From the NCBI RefSeq assembly GCF_003946915.1, contig NZ_RPOC01000007.1:186001-250000 (forward strand): a stretch of 64,000 bases of DNA, given 5' to 3'. A program made the translations under genes and the position numbers. The stretch is from Flavobacterium ustbae. GTDB lineage: Bacteria > Bacteroidota > Bacteroidia > Flavobacteriales > Flavobacteriaceae. Each line of letters starts with the position of its first letter. The stretch's first letter is position 1. The notes below the pieces were generated by a model. The model was not told where the DNA came from. It saw only the letters and a program-made list of their open reading frames with translations, and searched no databases. Shown here in pieces: positions 1 through 8,651 of this stretch.

Positions 1-30
1 AAAATTCGTGAATTCGTGGCTAAAAAAATA
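1..30. repeat. Fragment of dispersed intergenic repeat
   Basis: The window opens with the word AATTCGTGAATTCGTGGC. The same word recurs in the gaps at about 45971-45988 and 62303-62321, there paired with its complement. Here only one arm is inside the window. It lies directly after the stop codon of the efflux lipoprotein gene. Confidence 0.5.
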
Positions 31-1437
31 TTATTTCCAACCGCCACCTAATGCTCTGTACAAATTAATGACAGCTTGCAGTTTTTGCAGATTATCTGCT
101 ACTCCGCTTAACTGCGCTGCTAAAAGATTTTGCTGCGATGTTAGTACATCTGTATAATTAGTCGCCGAACTATATTCTAAAAGTTCTTCTGTAAAATCTA
201 CCGCTTTTTCTAAAGCTGCAATTTGTTTAGCTCTCGAATCTTCTTTTTCAACAGCCATTTGGTACGAATACAAAGCATTTGAAACTTCCTGACCCGCCAC
301 TAAAAGACTTTGCTGGAAATTATTATAGGCCTGCAATTGTTGTGATTGCGCTGTTGTCAATCTCATTTTATTTAGTCCGTTATTGAATAAAGGCTGTGTC
401 AATCCACCAATAATCGAATAAAAAATAGAGTGGCTAAAGAAATCGTTTATTTCTAAATTTGAAAATCCTGTACTTGCTGTAAGTGTCAAACTTGGATAGA
501 AATAAGTTTTAGCTAAATTGGTCGATTCGAAAGCAACTCTAAAGTTAAATTCCGCTTGACGGACATCTGGACGATTATTTAACAATTGAGCCGGCATACC
601 GATCGCAATTTTTTCTGGAATAATCTGGTCTCCTAAAACGCCTCTATCAATAGGTCCTGGAGCTTGTCCTAACAAAATGTTTAAAGCGTTTTCTGTTTCG
701 CGTATATTTTGTTTTAAATCTGGAATCAACACTTCAGCGGCATGCTGGTTGGCCTCACTTTGCACTACCGCAGCACCTGTTACAATTGCACCTTCTTTTA
801 AGGCTTTAATTGTTTCAACGTTTTCAATACGAGTTTTTAAAGTTTGTTCTGTAATTTCTAATTGTTTATCATACGACAAAAGCAGAAAATAATTATTGGC
901 TATATCAGCAATCAATTGTGTCTGAACCGCTTGCTTTGCCGCGTCTGTTGCTAGGTATGTGGCTAAAGCGGCTCTTTTAGAACTGCTTAATTTTCCCCAA
1001 ACATCAATTTCCCAAGAAGTACTTACACCTAATTTATAAGTCGTTGTTAAGGTATTGATATTGATTCCTGGCGGAAAGTTTAATCCTGCCTGAGATTGCT
1101 TATTGCGTGTAACATTGGCGTCCAATTGCAATGATGGATAATATGCTAATTTACTCTGACGCAAAGAAGCTCTCGACTGAACAATATTTTCAATCGCATT
1201 TTTCAGATTCAGATTTTGATCTAATCCTTTTTGAATTAAGGCATTCAGTTTTGCATCTTTAAAAACTGTGTTCCAAGGCATATCTGCAATTGTTGTAGAA
1301 TCGGCTGCAGACTGATCACGATACAATTGATCGGTTTTTAAAGTAGTGGGACGTTCGTATTTCTTGGTAACAGAGCACGCACTAATTAGTGCGGCTGTCA
1401 GTACCAGTAAAATATATTTATTTGAACTATTCGTCAT
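31..1437 (-). CDS. TolC/OprM-like outer membrane efflux lipoprotein (NodT family)
   Basis: Outer membrane channel of a tripartite RND efflux system, 468 residues, the usual length for the family. The N-terminus is a lipoprotein signal with a lipobox ending at Cys21 (LISACS), so the protein should be lipid-anchored and exported. The remainder is rich in long Ala/Gln/Leu/Asn helices with two related halves, typical of the TolC alpha-barrel, and includes the family hallmark LLNNRPDVRQAE near the middle. It is the third gene of a minus-strand operon, 18 bp after the RND pump stop codon, so it is almost certainly co-transcribed with the adaptor and pump. The exported substrate cannot be read from the sequence. 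Assignment to the family is firm. Confidence 0.93.
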   Translation of the reverse strand: MTNSSNKYILLVLTAALISACSVTKKYERPTTLKTDQLYRDQSAADSTTIADMPWNTVFKDAKLNALIQKGLDQNLNLKNAIENIVQSRASLRQSKLAYYPSLQLDANVTRNKQSQAGLNFPPGININTLTTTYKLGVSTSWEIDVWGKLSSSKRAALATYLATDAAKQAVQTQLIADIANNYFLLLSYDKQLEITEQTLKTRIENVETIKALKEGAIVTGAAVVQSEANQHAAEVLIPDLKQNIRETENALNILLGQAPGPIDRGVLGDQIIPEKIAIGMPAQLLNNRPDVRQAEFNFRVAFESTNLAKTYFYPSLTLTASTGFSNLEINDFFSHSIFYSIIGGLTQPLFNNGLNKMRLTTAQSQQLQAYNNFQQSLLVAGQEVSNALYSYQMAVEKEDSRAKQIAALEKAVDFTEELLEYSSATNYTDVLTSQQNLLAAQLSGVADNLQKLQAVINLYRALGGGWK

Positions 1438-1455
1438 TGTTGTTGTAATTAAATT

Positions 1456-4400
1456 TTACTCTTTGTGAGCTTCTATTAAATGAATTTCGTCTTCATCATC
1501 ATCGTCATCGTCGTAACCGTCTTTTGCTGGTCCGCTAACTTTTTCCTGTAAATTCTGGAAAATGATAAACAATACTGGAATTACAAAAACCCCTAAAATT
1601 GTTCCGATTAACATTCCTCCTACGGCTCCCGTACCAATCGATCTGTTACCAACCGCACCTGCGCCCGTAGCAAACATAAGCGGCACTAATCCTAAAATAA
1701 AAGCGAATGAAGTCATCAAAATTGGTCTTAAACGCGCCACAGCTCCATCTAATGCTGCCTGTACAATAGGAAGACCTTTTCTTCTTCTGTCCAAAGCAAA
1801 TTCGACAATCAAAATACCGTTCTTGGCAAGAAGTCCAATAAGCATGATTAAGGAAATCTGCAGATAGATATTACTATTCAATTTGAAAATAATTGAAAAT
1901 AGATACGCTCCAGCCAATCCAAACGGAATTGAAAGTAATACTGCGAATGGTAAAATATAACTTTCGTACTGCGCACTCAACAAGAAGTAGACAAATACAA
2001 GACATAGAATGAAAATGAAAATCGTCTCACTTCCAGATGCTAATTCCTCACGAGTTAATCCTGAGAATTCGTAACCGTAACCTGCAGGAAGATTTTCTGC
2101 CGCCACTTCTTGAATCGCTTTAATAGCATCTCCCGAACTATATCCAGGTTTTGGCGCTCCTGTAATCGAAATAGACGTAAACAAGTTAAATCTCGAAATC
2201 GATTCTGGACCAAACACTCTCGTCATTTTTACAAACTCGGTAATTGGCGCCATATTTCCGGCACTGTTACGTACGAAGATTTTATTTAATCCTTGCGTAT
2301 TGGTTCTAAACTCTGGAGAAGCCTGAATCATTACACGATATTGCTTACCAAATTTATTGAAGTTCGAAGCGTACAATCCACCATAATACCCTTGCATAGT
2401 CGACAAAATCGAGTTTACCGAAACTCCTGCATCTTTCGCTTTCGCTAAATTAATATCCATCATATACTGCGGGAAACCAGGGTTAAATGGCGTTGTTGCG
2501 TACTGAATTTCTGGACGTTCTGCCAATTTAGCTAAGAATTCATTATTTACTTTATAAAACTCAGCCGTTGTATGGCCTCCTTTATCCTGTAATTGGAATT
2601 CGAATCCACCACTCTGTCCAAAACCTTGAATAGTTGGTGGCGAAATAAAGAAAATACTCGCTTCACGAATACCGCTTGTTTTGGCAAAAAGCTGTCCGAT
2701 AACATCGTCAACACTTAAATCACGTTCGTCCCACGGTTTCAATTTTACAATAACCATACTGTAGGCACTACCAGCACCCGCTGTAAAGTTTTGCCCTACA
2801 ATACGAAGGGTATTTTTAACTCCTGGAATAGTCTTCGCAATACTATCAACTCTTTTTGCAATAACATCAGAACGTTCCATAGAAGCTGATGGTGGCAAAC
2901 TAATATTAGCGAAAACTGTTCCTTGATCTTCTGAAGGTACGAAAGCTGAAGGCGTTGTTTTCATCATATAAACTAATGCTGCACCTGCAATTACAATAGA
3001 AGCTAATGCAATCCATTTTTTAACAGAAAGAAAACTTACCGAGCGTTTGTATCTTGCCGTAACATTATCAAATGCCACGTTAAATGAAGTGTAAAAACGC
3101 TGTAAATAACTTTTATGTTTATGATCGTCTGCATGCGGTTTCAATAAAAGCGCACATAAAGCTGGACTTAAAGTCAAGGCATTTACTGCCGAAAGAATAA
3201 TCGCAACAGCAAGTGTAATACCAAACTGTTTGTAGAAAACCCCTGTAGATCCTCCAATAAAAGTTACTGGAATAAATACCGCAGCCATTACCAGTGTAAT
3301 CGAAATAATCGCTCCCGAAATTTCGTCCATAGCATGAATTGTTGCTTTTTTAGCCGATTTATAACCATGATCGAGTTTGGCGTGAACGGCCTCTACGACC
3401 ACAATTGCATCATCGACCACAATACCAATGGCAAGAACCATTGCAAAAAGCGTCAATAAGTTAATGGTAAATCCGAATAAATTCAGGAAGAAAAAGGTAC
3501 CTACAATCGCAACCGGAACCGCAATGGCTGGAATTAATGTCGATCTAAAATCCTGAAGGAAAATAAATACTACTATAAAAACCAGAATAAAAGCTTCGAT
3601 CAAAGTATGAATTACCTTTTCAATTGAAGCATCAAGGTTGTCGTTAACGTCAACCATTGTAGTGTATTTAACCCCTTTTGGAAAGTTTTTTGCGGCTTCT
3701 TCAATCAGTTTTTTAGAATTGTTGATTACGTCACGCGCATTAGACCCTGGAGTCTGGCTAATTGCCATCGCTGCCGATTCTACACCATTTGTTTTAATTG
3801 TCGATGCATAACTTAAAGATCCCAATTCTACTTTGGCAACATCTCTAAGACGAAGCATTTGACCATTTCCAACAGATTTGATCACAATATCTTCAAATTC
3901 TTGAGACGTTGTTAGACGCCCTTTGTATTTAATTACATATTGAAAGGCCTGATCTCCGTTTTCACCAAATTTACCTGGCGCAGCTTCGATATTTTGTTCT
4001 GCTAAAGCAGCCGAAATATCGCTCGGAATCAGTTTGTATTGCTGCATTACGTCTGGTTTCAGCCAGATTCTCATAGAGTAATCTTTGGCACCAAAAACCG
4101 TTACATCTCCCACCCCAACTACACGCTGGATTTGTGGTACAAGATTGATCTTTGCATAATTCTGAAGAAACGTTTGGTCGTAAGCTTTGTCATCACTGTA
4201 TAAAGAGAAAATCAATAAGTTACTACTCTGACTTTTGGTTACGGTTACCCCCGCCTGAGTTACCTCTACTGGCAGCAAACTTGTTGCTCTAGAAACCCTG
4301 TTCTGCACGTTTACTGCAGCTAGATCTGGATTTGTTCCTACTTTAAAGAAGATTTTAATAGAGGCATTTCCGTCGTTGGTTGCTGTAGAAGTCATGTACG

Positions 4401-4626
4401 TCATGTTTTCTACACCATTAATCTGCTCTTCCAACGGAATTACGATACTTTTCAGTACCACGTCTGCATTGGCACCAGTATAACTTGCCGCCACATTTAC
4501 AGTTGGTGGCGCAATATCTGGATATTGCGATATAGGTAACTCAATTAGGCCTAAAACACCTAAAATAACGATAATAACAGATATTACCGTCGAGAGTACG
4601 GGTCTTTGTATAAATTTTTTAAACAT
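1456..4626 (-). CDS. RND multidrug efflux pump, HAE1 family (AcrB/MexB-like)
   Basis: Inner membrane proton/drug antiporter of 1056 residues, the normal AcrB length. TM1 begins immediately (FIQRPVLSTVISVIIVILG), followed by the porter motif around residues 31-45. The TM4 proton-relay pair is seen as Asp405-Asp406 in GIVVDDAIVVVEAV. Two large periplasmic loops and twelve membrane segments can be traced. It lies 5 bp after the adaptor gene and 18 bp before the outer membrane gene. An oddity is the C-terminal tail, which has six consecutive Asp and further acidic residues just before IHLIEAHKE and is longer than in AcrB. HAE1 pumps export hydrophobic or amphiphilic compounds; the specific substrate is unknown. 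Confidence 0.95.
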   Translation of the reverse strand: MFKKFIQRPVLSTVISVIIVILGVLGLIELPISQYPDIAPPTVNVAASYTGANADVVLKSIVIPLEEQINGVENMTYMTSTATNDGNASIKIFFKVGTNPDLAAVNVQNRVSRATSLLPVEVTQAGVTVTKSQSSNLLIFSLYSDDKAYDQTFLQNYAKINLVPQIQRVVGVGDVTVFGAKDYSMRIWLKPDVMQQYKLIPSDISAALAEQNIEAAPGKFGENGDQAFQYVIKYKGRLTTSQEFEDIVIKSVGNGQMLRLRDVAKVELGSLSYASTIKTNGVESAAMAISQTPGSNARDVINNSKKLIEEAAKNFPKGVKYTTMVDVNDNLDASIEKVIHTLIEAFILVFIVVFIFLQDFRSTLIPAIAVPVAIVGTFFFLNLFGFTINLLTLFAMVLAIGIVVDDAIVVVEAVHAKLDHGYKSAKKATIHAMDEISGAIISITLVMAAVFIPVTFIGGSTGVFYKQFGITLAVAIILSAVNALTLSPALCALLLKPHADDHKHKSYLQRFYTSFNVAFDNVTARYKRSVSFLSVKKWIALASIVIAGAALVYMMKTTPSAFVPSEDQGTVFANISLPPSASMERSDVIAKRVDSIAKTIPGVKNTLRIVGQNFTAGAGSAYSMVIVKLKPWDERDLSVDDVIGQLFAKTSGIREASIFFISPPTIQGFGQSGGFEFQLQDKGGHTTAEFYKVNNEFLAKLAERPEIQYATTPFNPGFPQYMMDINLAKAKDAGVSVNSILSTMQGYYGGLYASNFNKFGKQYRVMIQASPEFRTNTQGLNKIFVRNSAGNMAPITEFVKMTRVFGPESISRFNLFTSISITGAPKPGYSSGDAIKAIQEVAAENLPAGYGYEFSGLTREELASGSETIFIFILCLVFVYFLLSAQYESYILPFAVLLSIPFGLAGAYLFSIIFKLNSNIYLQISLIMLIGLLAKNGILIVEFALDRRRKGLPIVQAALDGAVARLRPILMTSFAFILGLVPLMFATGAGAVGNRSIGTGAVGGMLIGTILGVFVIPVLFIIFQNLQEKVSGPAKDGYDDDDDDEDEIHLIEAHKE

Positions 4627-4631
4627 TTTTT

Positions 4632-5792
4632 TTATTTTAAATCGGCGTAAACTGTTTCTGGGCTTTGATTTTGGGCTTTGATTTCAGTGCCTTCTTTTAA
4701 GGAAGCAACTCCTTCTAATACAATCTGATCTCCTGGATTTAATCCGCTTTTAACTACATAATAGTTTCCTGCAGAATTGTCTAGCACTGTGATATTAGCA
4801 TTTTTAGTTTTTCCGTCTTTACCAACCACAACTGCAAAAATCTTATCTTGAAGCTCAAATGTTGCGCTTTGCGGCACTATAATTGAATTTTTAACTTCAT
4901 TCGGAATTCGAACTGTTGTGCTGCTTCCGCTTCTGATAATTCCTTTTGGATTTGGAAAACGCGCTCTCACATTTACAGTACCCGTTTCTGTATTGATTAA
5001 TCCGTTTACGGTTTCTATACGCCCTTTTTGATCATAAATTGATCCATCAGAAAGTAGTAACGAAACTGCTGGCATGTTTTTAATTTTCTGATTTAAAGAA
5101 ACACCATTCGTATTATTTTGAGTAAAATTCAATAGCATTTTTTCATTTATAGCGAAGTACGCATACACATTTCCAATACTAGAAACGGTTGTTAACGGAT
5201 CGGCTGTATTCGAACTTACTAAACTTCCTAAACGAAACGGAATTGAACCAACAACCCCATTTACTGGACTAGTAACTGTTGTATATCCTAAATTAACTTT
5301 TGCATTGACCAAAGCAGCGTTTGCCTGAGCCAAAGTTGCCAAAGCCGACTCATACGTATATTGAGCCGATTCTAAATCGTATTTACTGATAATTCCTTTT
5401 TCTACCAATGGTTTCACTTTATTGACAGCCAATTTTGCAGAACTAACCTCTGCTTGAGCACTTTTAATGCTTGCTGTAGCTGTACGCACTTGCTGTTCAT
5501 ATTCTGGAGCACTAATTTTAAATAATGGCTGTCCAGCTTTTACAACTGCACCTTCGTCAACAAAAATCTTATCGATGTAACCTTCAACTCTTGGACGAAT
5601 TTCTATGTTTTGCTGTCCTTGAATACTAGCTGGAAAATCGCTATTTAAAGTAGCCGATTTTGGCTGTAAGGTTACAGTCTTATATTCTTTGATCTGCGGC
5701 GCTCCTCCGGCCGCTGCCGATTTATCATTTTTACCGCATGAAGCGATAATAAGTGAAGCTGCAAGAATGCTTAAAAATGATTGCTTATTCAT
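4632..5792 (-). CDS. RND periplasmic adaptor lipoprotein (membrane fusion protein, AcrA-like)
   Basis: Links the RND pump to the TolC-like channel. The ATG at 5792 is chosen over an in-frame TTG two codons upstream because it begins a clean lipoprotein signal, MNKQSFLSILAASLIIASC, with the lipidated Cys at residue 19. Domains in order: a lipoyl half-motif (IEIRPRVEGYIDKIFVDEGAVVKAGQPLF), a helical hairpin rich in Ala/Ser/Gln, the second lipoyl half (LGYTTVTSPVNGVVGSIPF), then beta-barrel and membrane-proximal domains. Length, about 386 residues, is normal. It is the first gene of the operon; its upstream region is shared with the divergent LytS/LytTR genes and contains a long palindrome. Confidence 0.94.
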   Translation of the reverse strand: MNKQSFLSILAASLIIASCGKNDKSAAAGGAPQIKEYKTVTLQPKSATLNSDFPASIQGQQNIEIRPRVEGYIDKIFVDEGAVVKAGQPLFKISAPEYEQQVRTATASIKSAQAEVSSAKLAVNKVKPLVEKGIISKYDLESAQYTYESALATLAQANAALVNAKVNLGYTTVTSPVNGVVGSIPFRLGSLVSSNTADPLTTVSSIGNVYAYFAINEKMLLNFTQNNTNGVSLNQKIKNMPAVSLLLSDGSIYDQKGRIETVNGLINTETGTVNVRARFPNPKGIIRSGSSTTVRIPNEVKNSIIVPQSATFELQDKIFAVVVGKDGKTKNANITVLDNSAGNYYVVKSGLNPGDQIVLEGVASLKEGTEIKAQNQSPETVYADLK

Positions 5793-5905
5793 TGTCAAAA
5801 ATGTGTAATTATCGATTATATGTCAACAAAAGAAATAAAATATAACATACAAAAATTTTCAAATAGACGAAGAGTGAAAGACAATCGATAAAGGCATGAT
5901 GACAA

Positions 5906-5956
5906 CCGATGGGATTTTTTAAAATATTAAACAAGTGTTTAATATTGTCCCGTCGG
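5906..5956. promoter_or_regulatory. Extended imperfect palindrome between efflux operon and LytS/LytTR genes
   Basis: The core AATATTAAACA (5923-5933) and TGTTTAATATT (5936-5946) is a perfect 11-bp inverted repeat with a 2-bp centre. Outside it, CCGATGGGA (5906-5914) pairs with TCCCGTCGG (5948-5956) with one mismatch, although the spacers are unequal (8 and 1 bp). The position between two divergent units suits an operator, but a hairpin in the leader RNA is also possible. No binding protein can be assigned. Confidence 0.5.
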
Positions 5957-6056
5957 CTCTAAAATGCTTTTTAGAGACTCTGAATTCGGTTTTAGCGATT
6001 GCTCAAAATTTGTATGTAAATAAAATGTAATATTGCCTTTAAAATCACAAAACACA

Positions 6057-7106
6057 ATGGCAATCAACTTTTTTAGACCTTATTTATTCACCGGATTACA
6101 CATTCTCGGATGGTTCTTATTGGGCTATATTATGTTGTTTTATATACCATTAACTTGGAATGTTGTACTGCCGTCTGTATTTTGGCTTTGGCAAAGTATT
6201 ATACTCTTTTTATTAATTGTCATTTTTTATTCGACAGCAAAAATCGTCGTTCCAAAAACGATTATAAAAGACAATACTTCTCCATTTTTACTTTGGGCAT
6301 TTCTGACAATTCTTACCATGCAAATAATAGCTTATTGCTATACTTCTCAAACCGATCTTCATCATCAAATTAGCAAAGCGATAGGTTTTACAAAATACAG
6401 AAATCCTTATTTTGACAATTATGTTTTTACGCTAACACTTCTTGTTTTAGGAATTAGTACGAGCTGGGCCATGTTAACGCATTGGCAGAAAGCAGCTCAG
6501 CATAAACAAAAATTAGAGCAAGACAAAACTATGGCTGAATTGGCTATGCTAAAAGCACAGATCAATCCGCATTTTTTCTTCAATTCGCTCAATAGCATTT
6601 ATTCTTTAACTTATACTGATATTGAGGATTCTAGAAACGCTCTTCATACTTTAAGCCGCATGATGCGCTATCTGCTTTACAGCACAGAAGGCGAACGAAC
6701 GACCTTACTTAAAGAAGTAGAATTCTTAAAAGATTTTATCGCTTTAATGAAACTTCGTGCCAATAGCAAACTAACTATAACGACAGAAATCCCTGAAAAA
6801 CTGCACGATTATCCCATTGTACCAATGTTATTACTACCTTTAGTAGAAAATGCCTTCAAACACGGTGTTCATGCAACAGATAAAAGCGAAATTCAGATTA
6901 AGCTTTCGCAAAATAACACTCATTTAGAATTTGAAGTAGAAAATACTTTTTTTGAAAAAACATCGGTTTCAGAAGAAGGCGGAATTGGTTTGTCTAACAC
7001 CAAAAGAAGACTGCAGCTTATTTATCCTAATCAGCATTATATGTCTTTTGGGGTAACCGATAAAGGAACTTATAAAATTAAATTGAAAATAACTTTAGAG
7101 CAATGA
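6057..7106 (+). CDS. Sensor histidine kinase, LytS/YehU type (His_kinase family)
   Basis: Membrane histidine kinase of about 349 residues. The ATG at 6057 is preferred to an in-frame TTG eight codons upstream. Four membrane segments occupy residues 8-30, 42-60, 78-95 and 122-143. A short coiled linker follows, then the His_kinase motif AQINPHFFFNSLNS with the expected phospho-accepting His172. The ATP-binding N box is LVENAFKHGV, and a G box (GGIGLSNTKRRL) lies near the end. The stop codon overlaps the start of the LytTR regulator by 4 bp (ATGA), so the two are translationally coupled partners. Divergence from the RND operon suggests that operon as a target, which is inference. Confidence 0.92.
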   Translation: MAINFFRPYLFTGLHILGWFLLGYIMLFYIPLTWNVVLPSVFWLWQSIILFLLIVIFYSTAKIVVPKTIIKDNTSPFLLWAFLTILTMQIIAYCYTSQTDLHHQISKAIGFTKYRNPYFDNYVFTLTLLVLGISTSWAMLTHWQKAAQHKQKLEQDKTMAELAMLKAQINPHFFFNSLNSIYSLTYTDIEDSRNALHTLSRMMRYLLYSTEGERTTLLKEVEFLKDFIALMKLRANSKLTITTEIPEKLHDYPIVPMLLLPLVENAFKHGVHATDKSEIQIKLSQNNTHLEFEVENTFFEKTSVSEEGGIGLSNTKRRLQLIYPNQHYMSFGVTDKGTYKIKLKITLEQ

Positions 7107-7834
7107 CCATATTAAAATGTATAGCAGTAGATGATGAACCATTGGCTTTAAAACTGGTAGAAACGTTTATACATCAGACTCCATTTTTAGAGTTAATAAC
7201 GTCTTGTGACAATGCTGTAGATGCAATGGGAATCATTAGGGAAACCAAACCTGATCTCGTTTTTTTGGATATTAATATGCCCAATTTAAGCGGAATGGAA
7301 TTGGCGAGGCTTTTACAAGATCAAGCCGGGCCGCTGCCAAAAATCGTTTTTACAACAGCTTATAATCATTATGCCATTGAAGGCTATCGTGTAAATGCTG
7401 TAGATTATCTTTTAAAACCTTTTAGCTACGAAGAATTCCTTCGTGCTTCCAGCAAAGTTTTGCAATTAACAGAAGAGGCCAATTCTACCTTTACAGCAAT
7501 TGCCGCAGATGATGAATTTATTTTTTTGAAAGTTGAATATCAATGGGTTCGAATTTCTCTGAAAGATATCACTTATATAGAAAGTCTAAAAGATTATGTA
7601 AAAGTTCATCTAGAAGATTCTCAAAAAGCGTTAATGTCTTTAATTTCGCTTAAAGCATTAGAAGAAAAACTGCCATCTTCAAAATTCATGCGCGTTCATC
7701 GTTCGTTTATTGTTTCGCTAGACAAAATAAGTGCTATTAGCAAAAACTCCATCTTTATCGATAAAATAGAAATCACAGTCGGCGAACAATACAAAGAAGC
7801 CTTTAAAACTATGGTCGATAAGTGGCTTAAATAA
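7103..7834 (+). CDS. LytTR-family response regulator
   Basis: Cytoplasmic transcription regulator of 243 residues. Residues 1-120 form a receiver domain with acidic pocket Asp10-Asp11, phospho-acceptor Asp56 (DLVFLDINMP), Thr in FTTAYN and Lys in YLLKPF. Residues about 140-243 form a LytTR DNA-binding domain, with the typical ITYIESLKDYVKVH and RVHRSFIVSLDKI strands. Members of this family bind paired direct repeats as dimers. It overlaps the kinase gene by 4 bp and is its evident partner. The gene ends just before the first copy of a terminal-inverted-repeat element at 7853. Confidence 0.93.
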   Translation: MTILKCIAVDDEPLALKLVETFIHQTPFLELITSCDNAVDAMGIIRETKPDLVFLDINMPNLSGMELARLLQDQAGPLPKIVFTTAYNHYAIEGYRVNAVDYLLKPFSYEEFLRASSKVLQLTEEANSTFTAIAADDEFIFLKVEYQWVRISLKDITYIESLKDYVKVHLEDSQKALMSLISLKALEEKLPSSKFMRVHRSFIVSLDKISAISKNSIFIDKIEITVGEQYKEAFKTMVDKWLK

Positions 7835-7852
7835 AATAAATCTTAAAATTTA

Positions 7853-7990
7853 AACACATAGAAACATAGTGTTGTAATCTTAAAAAGGCGTTTCACTTTA
7901 AAAAAAACACAGAGAATAACTATGTGATAGAAATAGATTTCTTTTTACTGCTCTTTTGAGAATTTAAAAATCTATGTTTCTATGTGTTAG
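7853..7990. repeat. MITE-like element, copy A (18-bp terminal inverted repeats)
   Basis: Left end AAACACATAGAAACATAG (7853-7870) is matched 17 of 18 by the right end at 7973-7990 in inverted orientation. The interior has a conserved box AAAGGCGTTTCACTTT near 7884-7900 and an AGAAATAGATTTCT box near 7929. Copies B (25961-26177) and C (54985-55121) share these parts. The element is 138 bp, non-coding, and ends 7 bp before the DUF3861 start codon. Confidence 0.7.
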
Positions 7991-7997
7991 AAAAATA

Positions 7998-8303
7998 ATG
8001 AATAACAAAATGGAAAAAAGATCAAACAAATATTACCTTACTTTAAGTCTAAAGGAATATGCAAATGGAGAAACAGAACCAGCAAAAGAATTAGGAATTC
8101 AATTTGACAATCACGACGAAATTTTTGGAATTATCGAAAAAATCAAATCAAAAAACATTTTTGCAGACGATTCTGAAGCGGTTCAGTTTGCTTTGGGACT
8201 AAAATTGTTCAGTGAAATCAAATTAAAAAATCGCAAAAACCCTCTTTTTGAAGAATTAAATGAAGTTTTTCCTGTCTTTATGAAAAAATTAAAAAGTCTT
8301 TAA
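7998..8303 (+). CDS. DUF3861 family small protein
   Basis: Small cytoplasmic protein of about 101 residues with no signal or membrane segment. Pattern and length match DUF3861: an N-terminal strand (YYLTLSLKEYANGE), then FDNHDEIFGIIEKIK, then AVQFALGLKLFSEIKLKNRKNPLFEELNEVFPVFMKKLK. The family has no established function that I know of. The frame is open further upstream to an ATG at 7974, but that codon lies inside the right end of the MITE-like element, so I take ATG 7998 (8010 is also possible). The element forms the immediate leader of this gene, so any promoter would lie in or beyond it. Confidence 0.8.
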   Translation: MNNKMEKRSNKYYLTLSLKEYANGETEPAKELGIQFDNHDEIFGIIEKIKSKNIFADDSEAVQFALGLKLFSEIKLKNRKNPLFEELNEVFPVFMKKLKSL

Positions 8304-8651
8304 AAACTCCTTTAAAAACAAGACTTCTTGTTTATATTCTCTCTTTTGCTGAATGTTAAATTTCTGCTAAGAAAAAGATAATCCAATTCTTACTGGCAAT
8401 ATTTCAAAACAATATTCCGTTTCAATTAAGCATGTCCCACTAAATGCTTTTCCAAAAAGAAGTTTAATTTCTGTTAAAAGAAATTCTTTACTTCACATAA
8501 AATGTTGCAAGCATTTAGATAATCTTAATTGAAAATAAAGTATAGAATTTCATTTGAAGCTGACCATTTCATTTTTAATGAATTTCTAAAAAATAATTTT
8601 CACTTTCTAGATATTAGGGAATGTTAATTTATTTTTTAACCATTAAAATGA
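8304..8651. other. Gene-free stretch with an imperfect inverted repeat
   Basis: Non-coding on both strands. It contains an interrupted inverted repeat: TTTCAATTAAG (8420-8430) pairs perfectly with CTTAATTGAAA (8524-8534), and inside it CTAAATGC (8440-8447) pairs with GCATTTAG (8511-8518). The roughly 60 bp between the inner arms are AT-rich. I saw no clear TAnnTTTG promoter for the downstream dehydrogenase. Confidence 0.45.

Noticed and set aside
7974..7997. Upstream ATG for the DUF3861 gene
   Set aside because: The codon lies in the terminal repeat of element copy A and adds residues not expected in the family.
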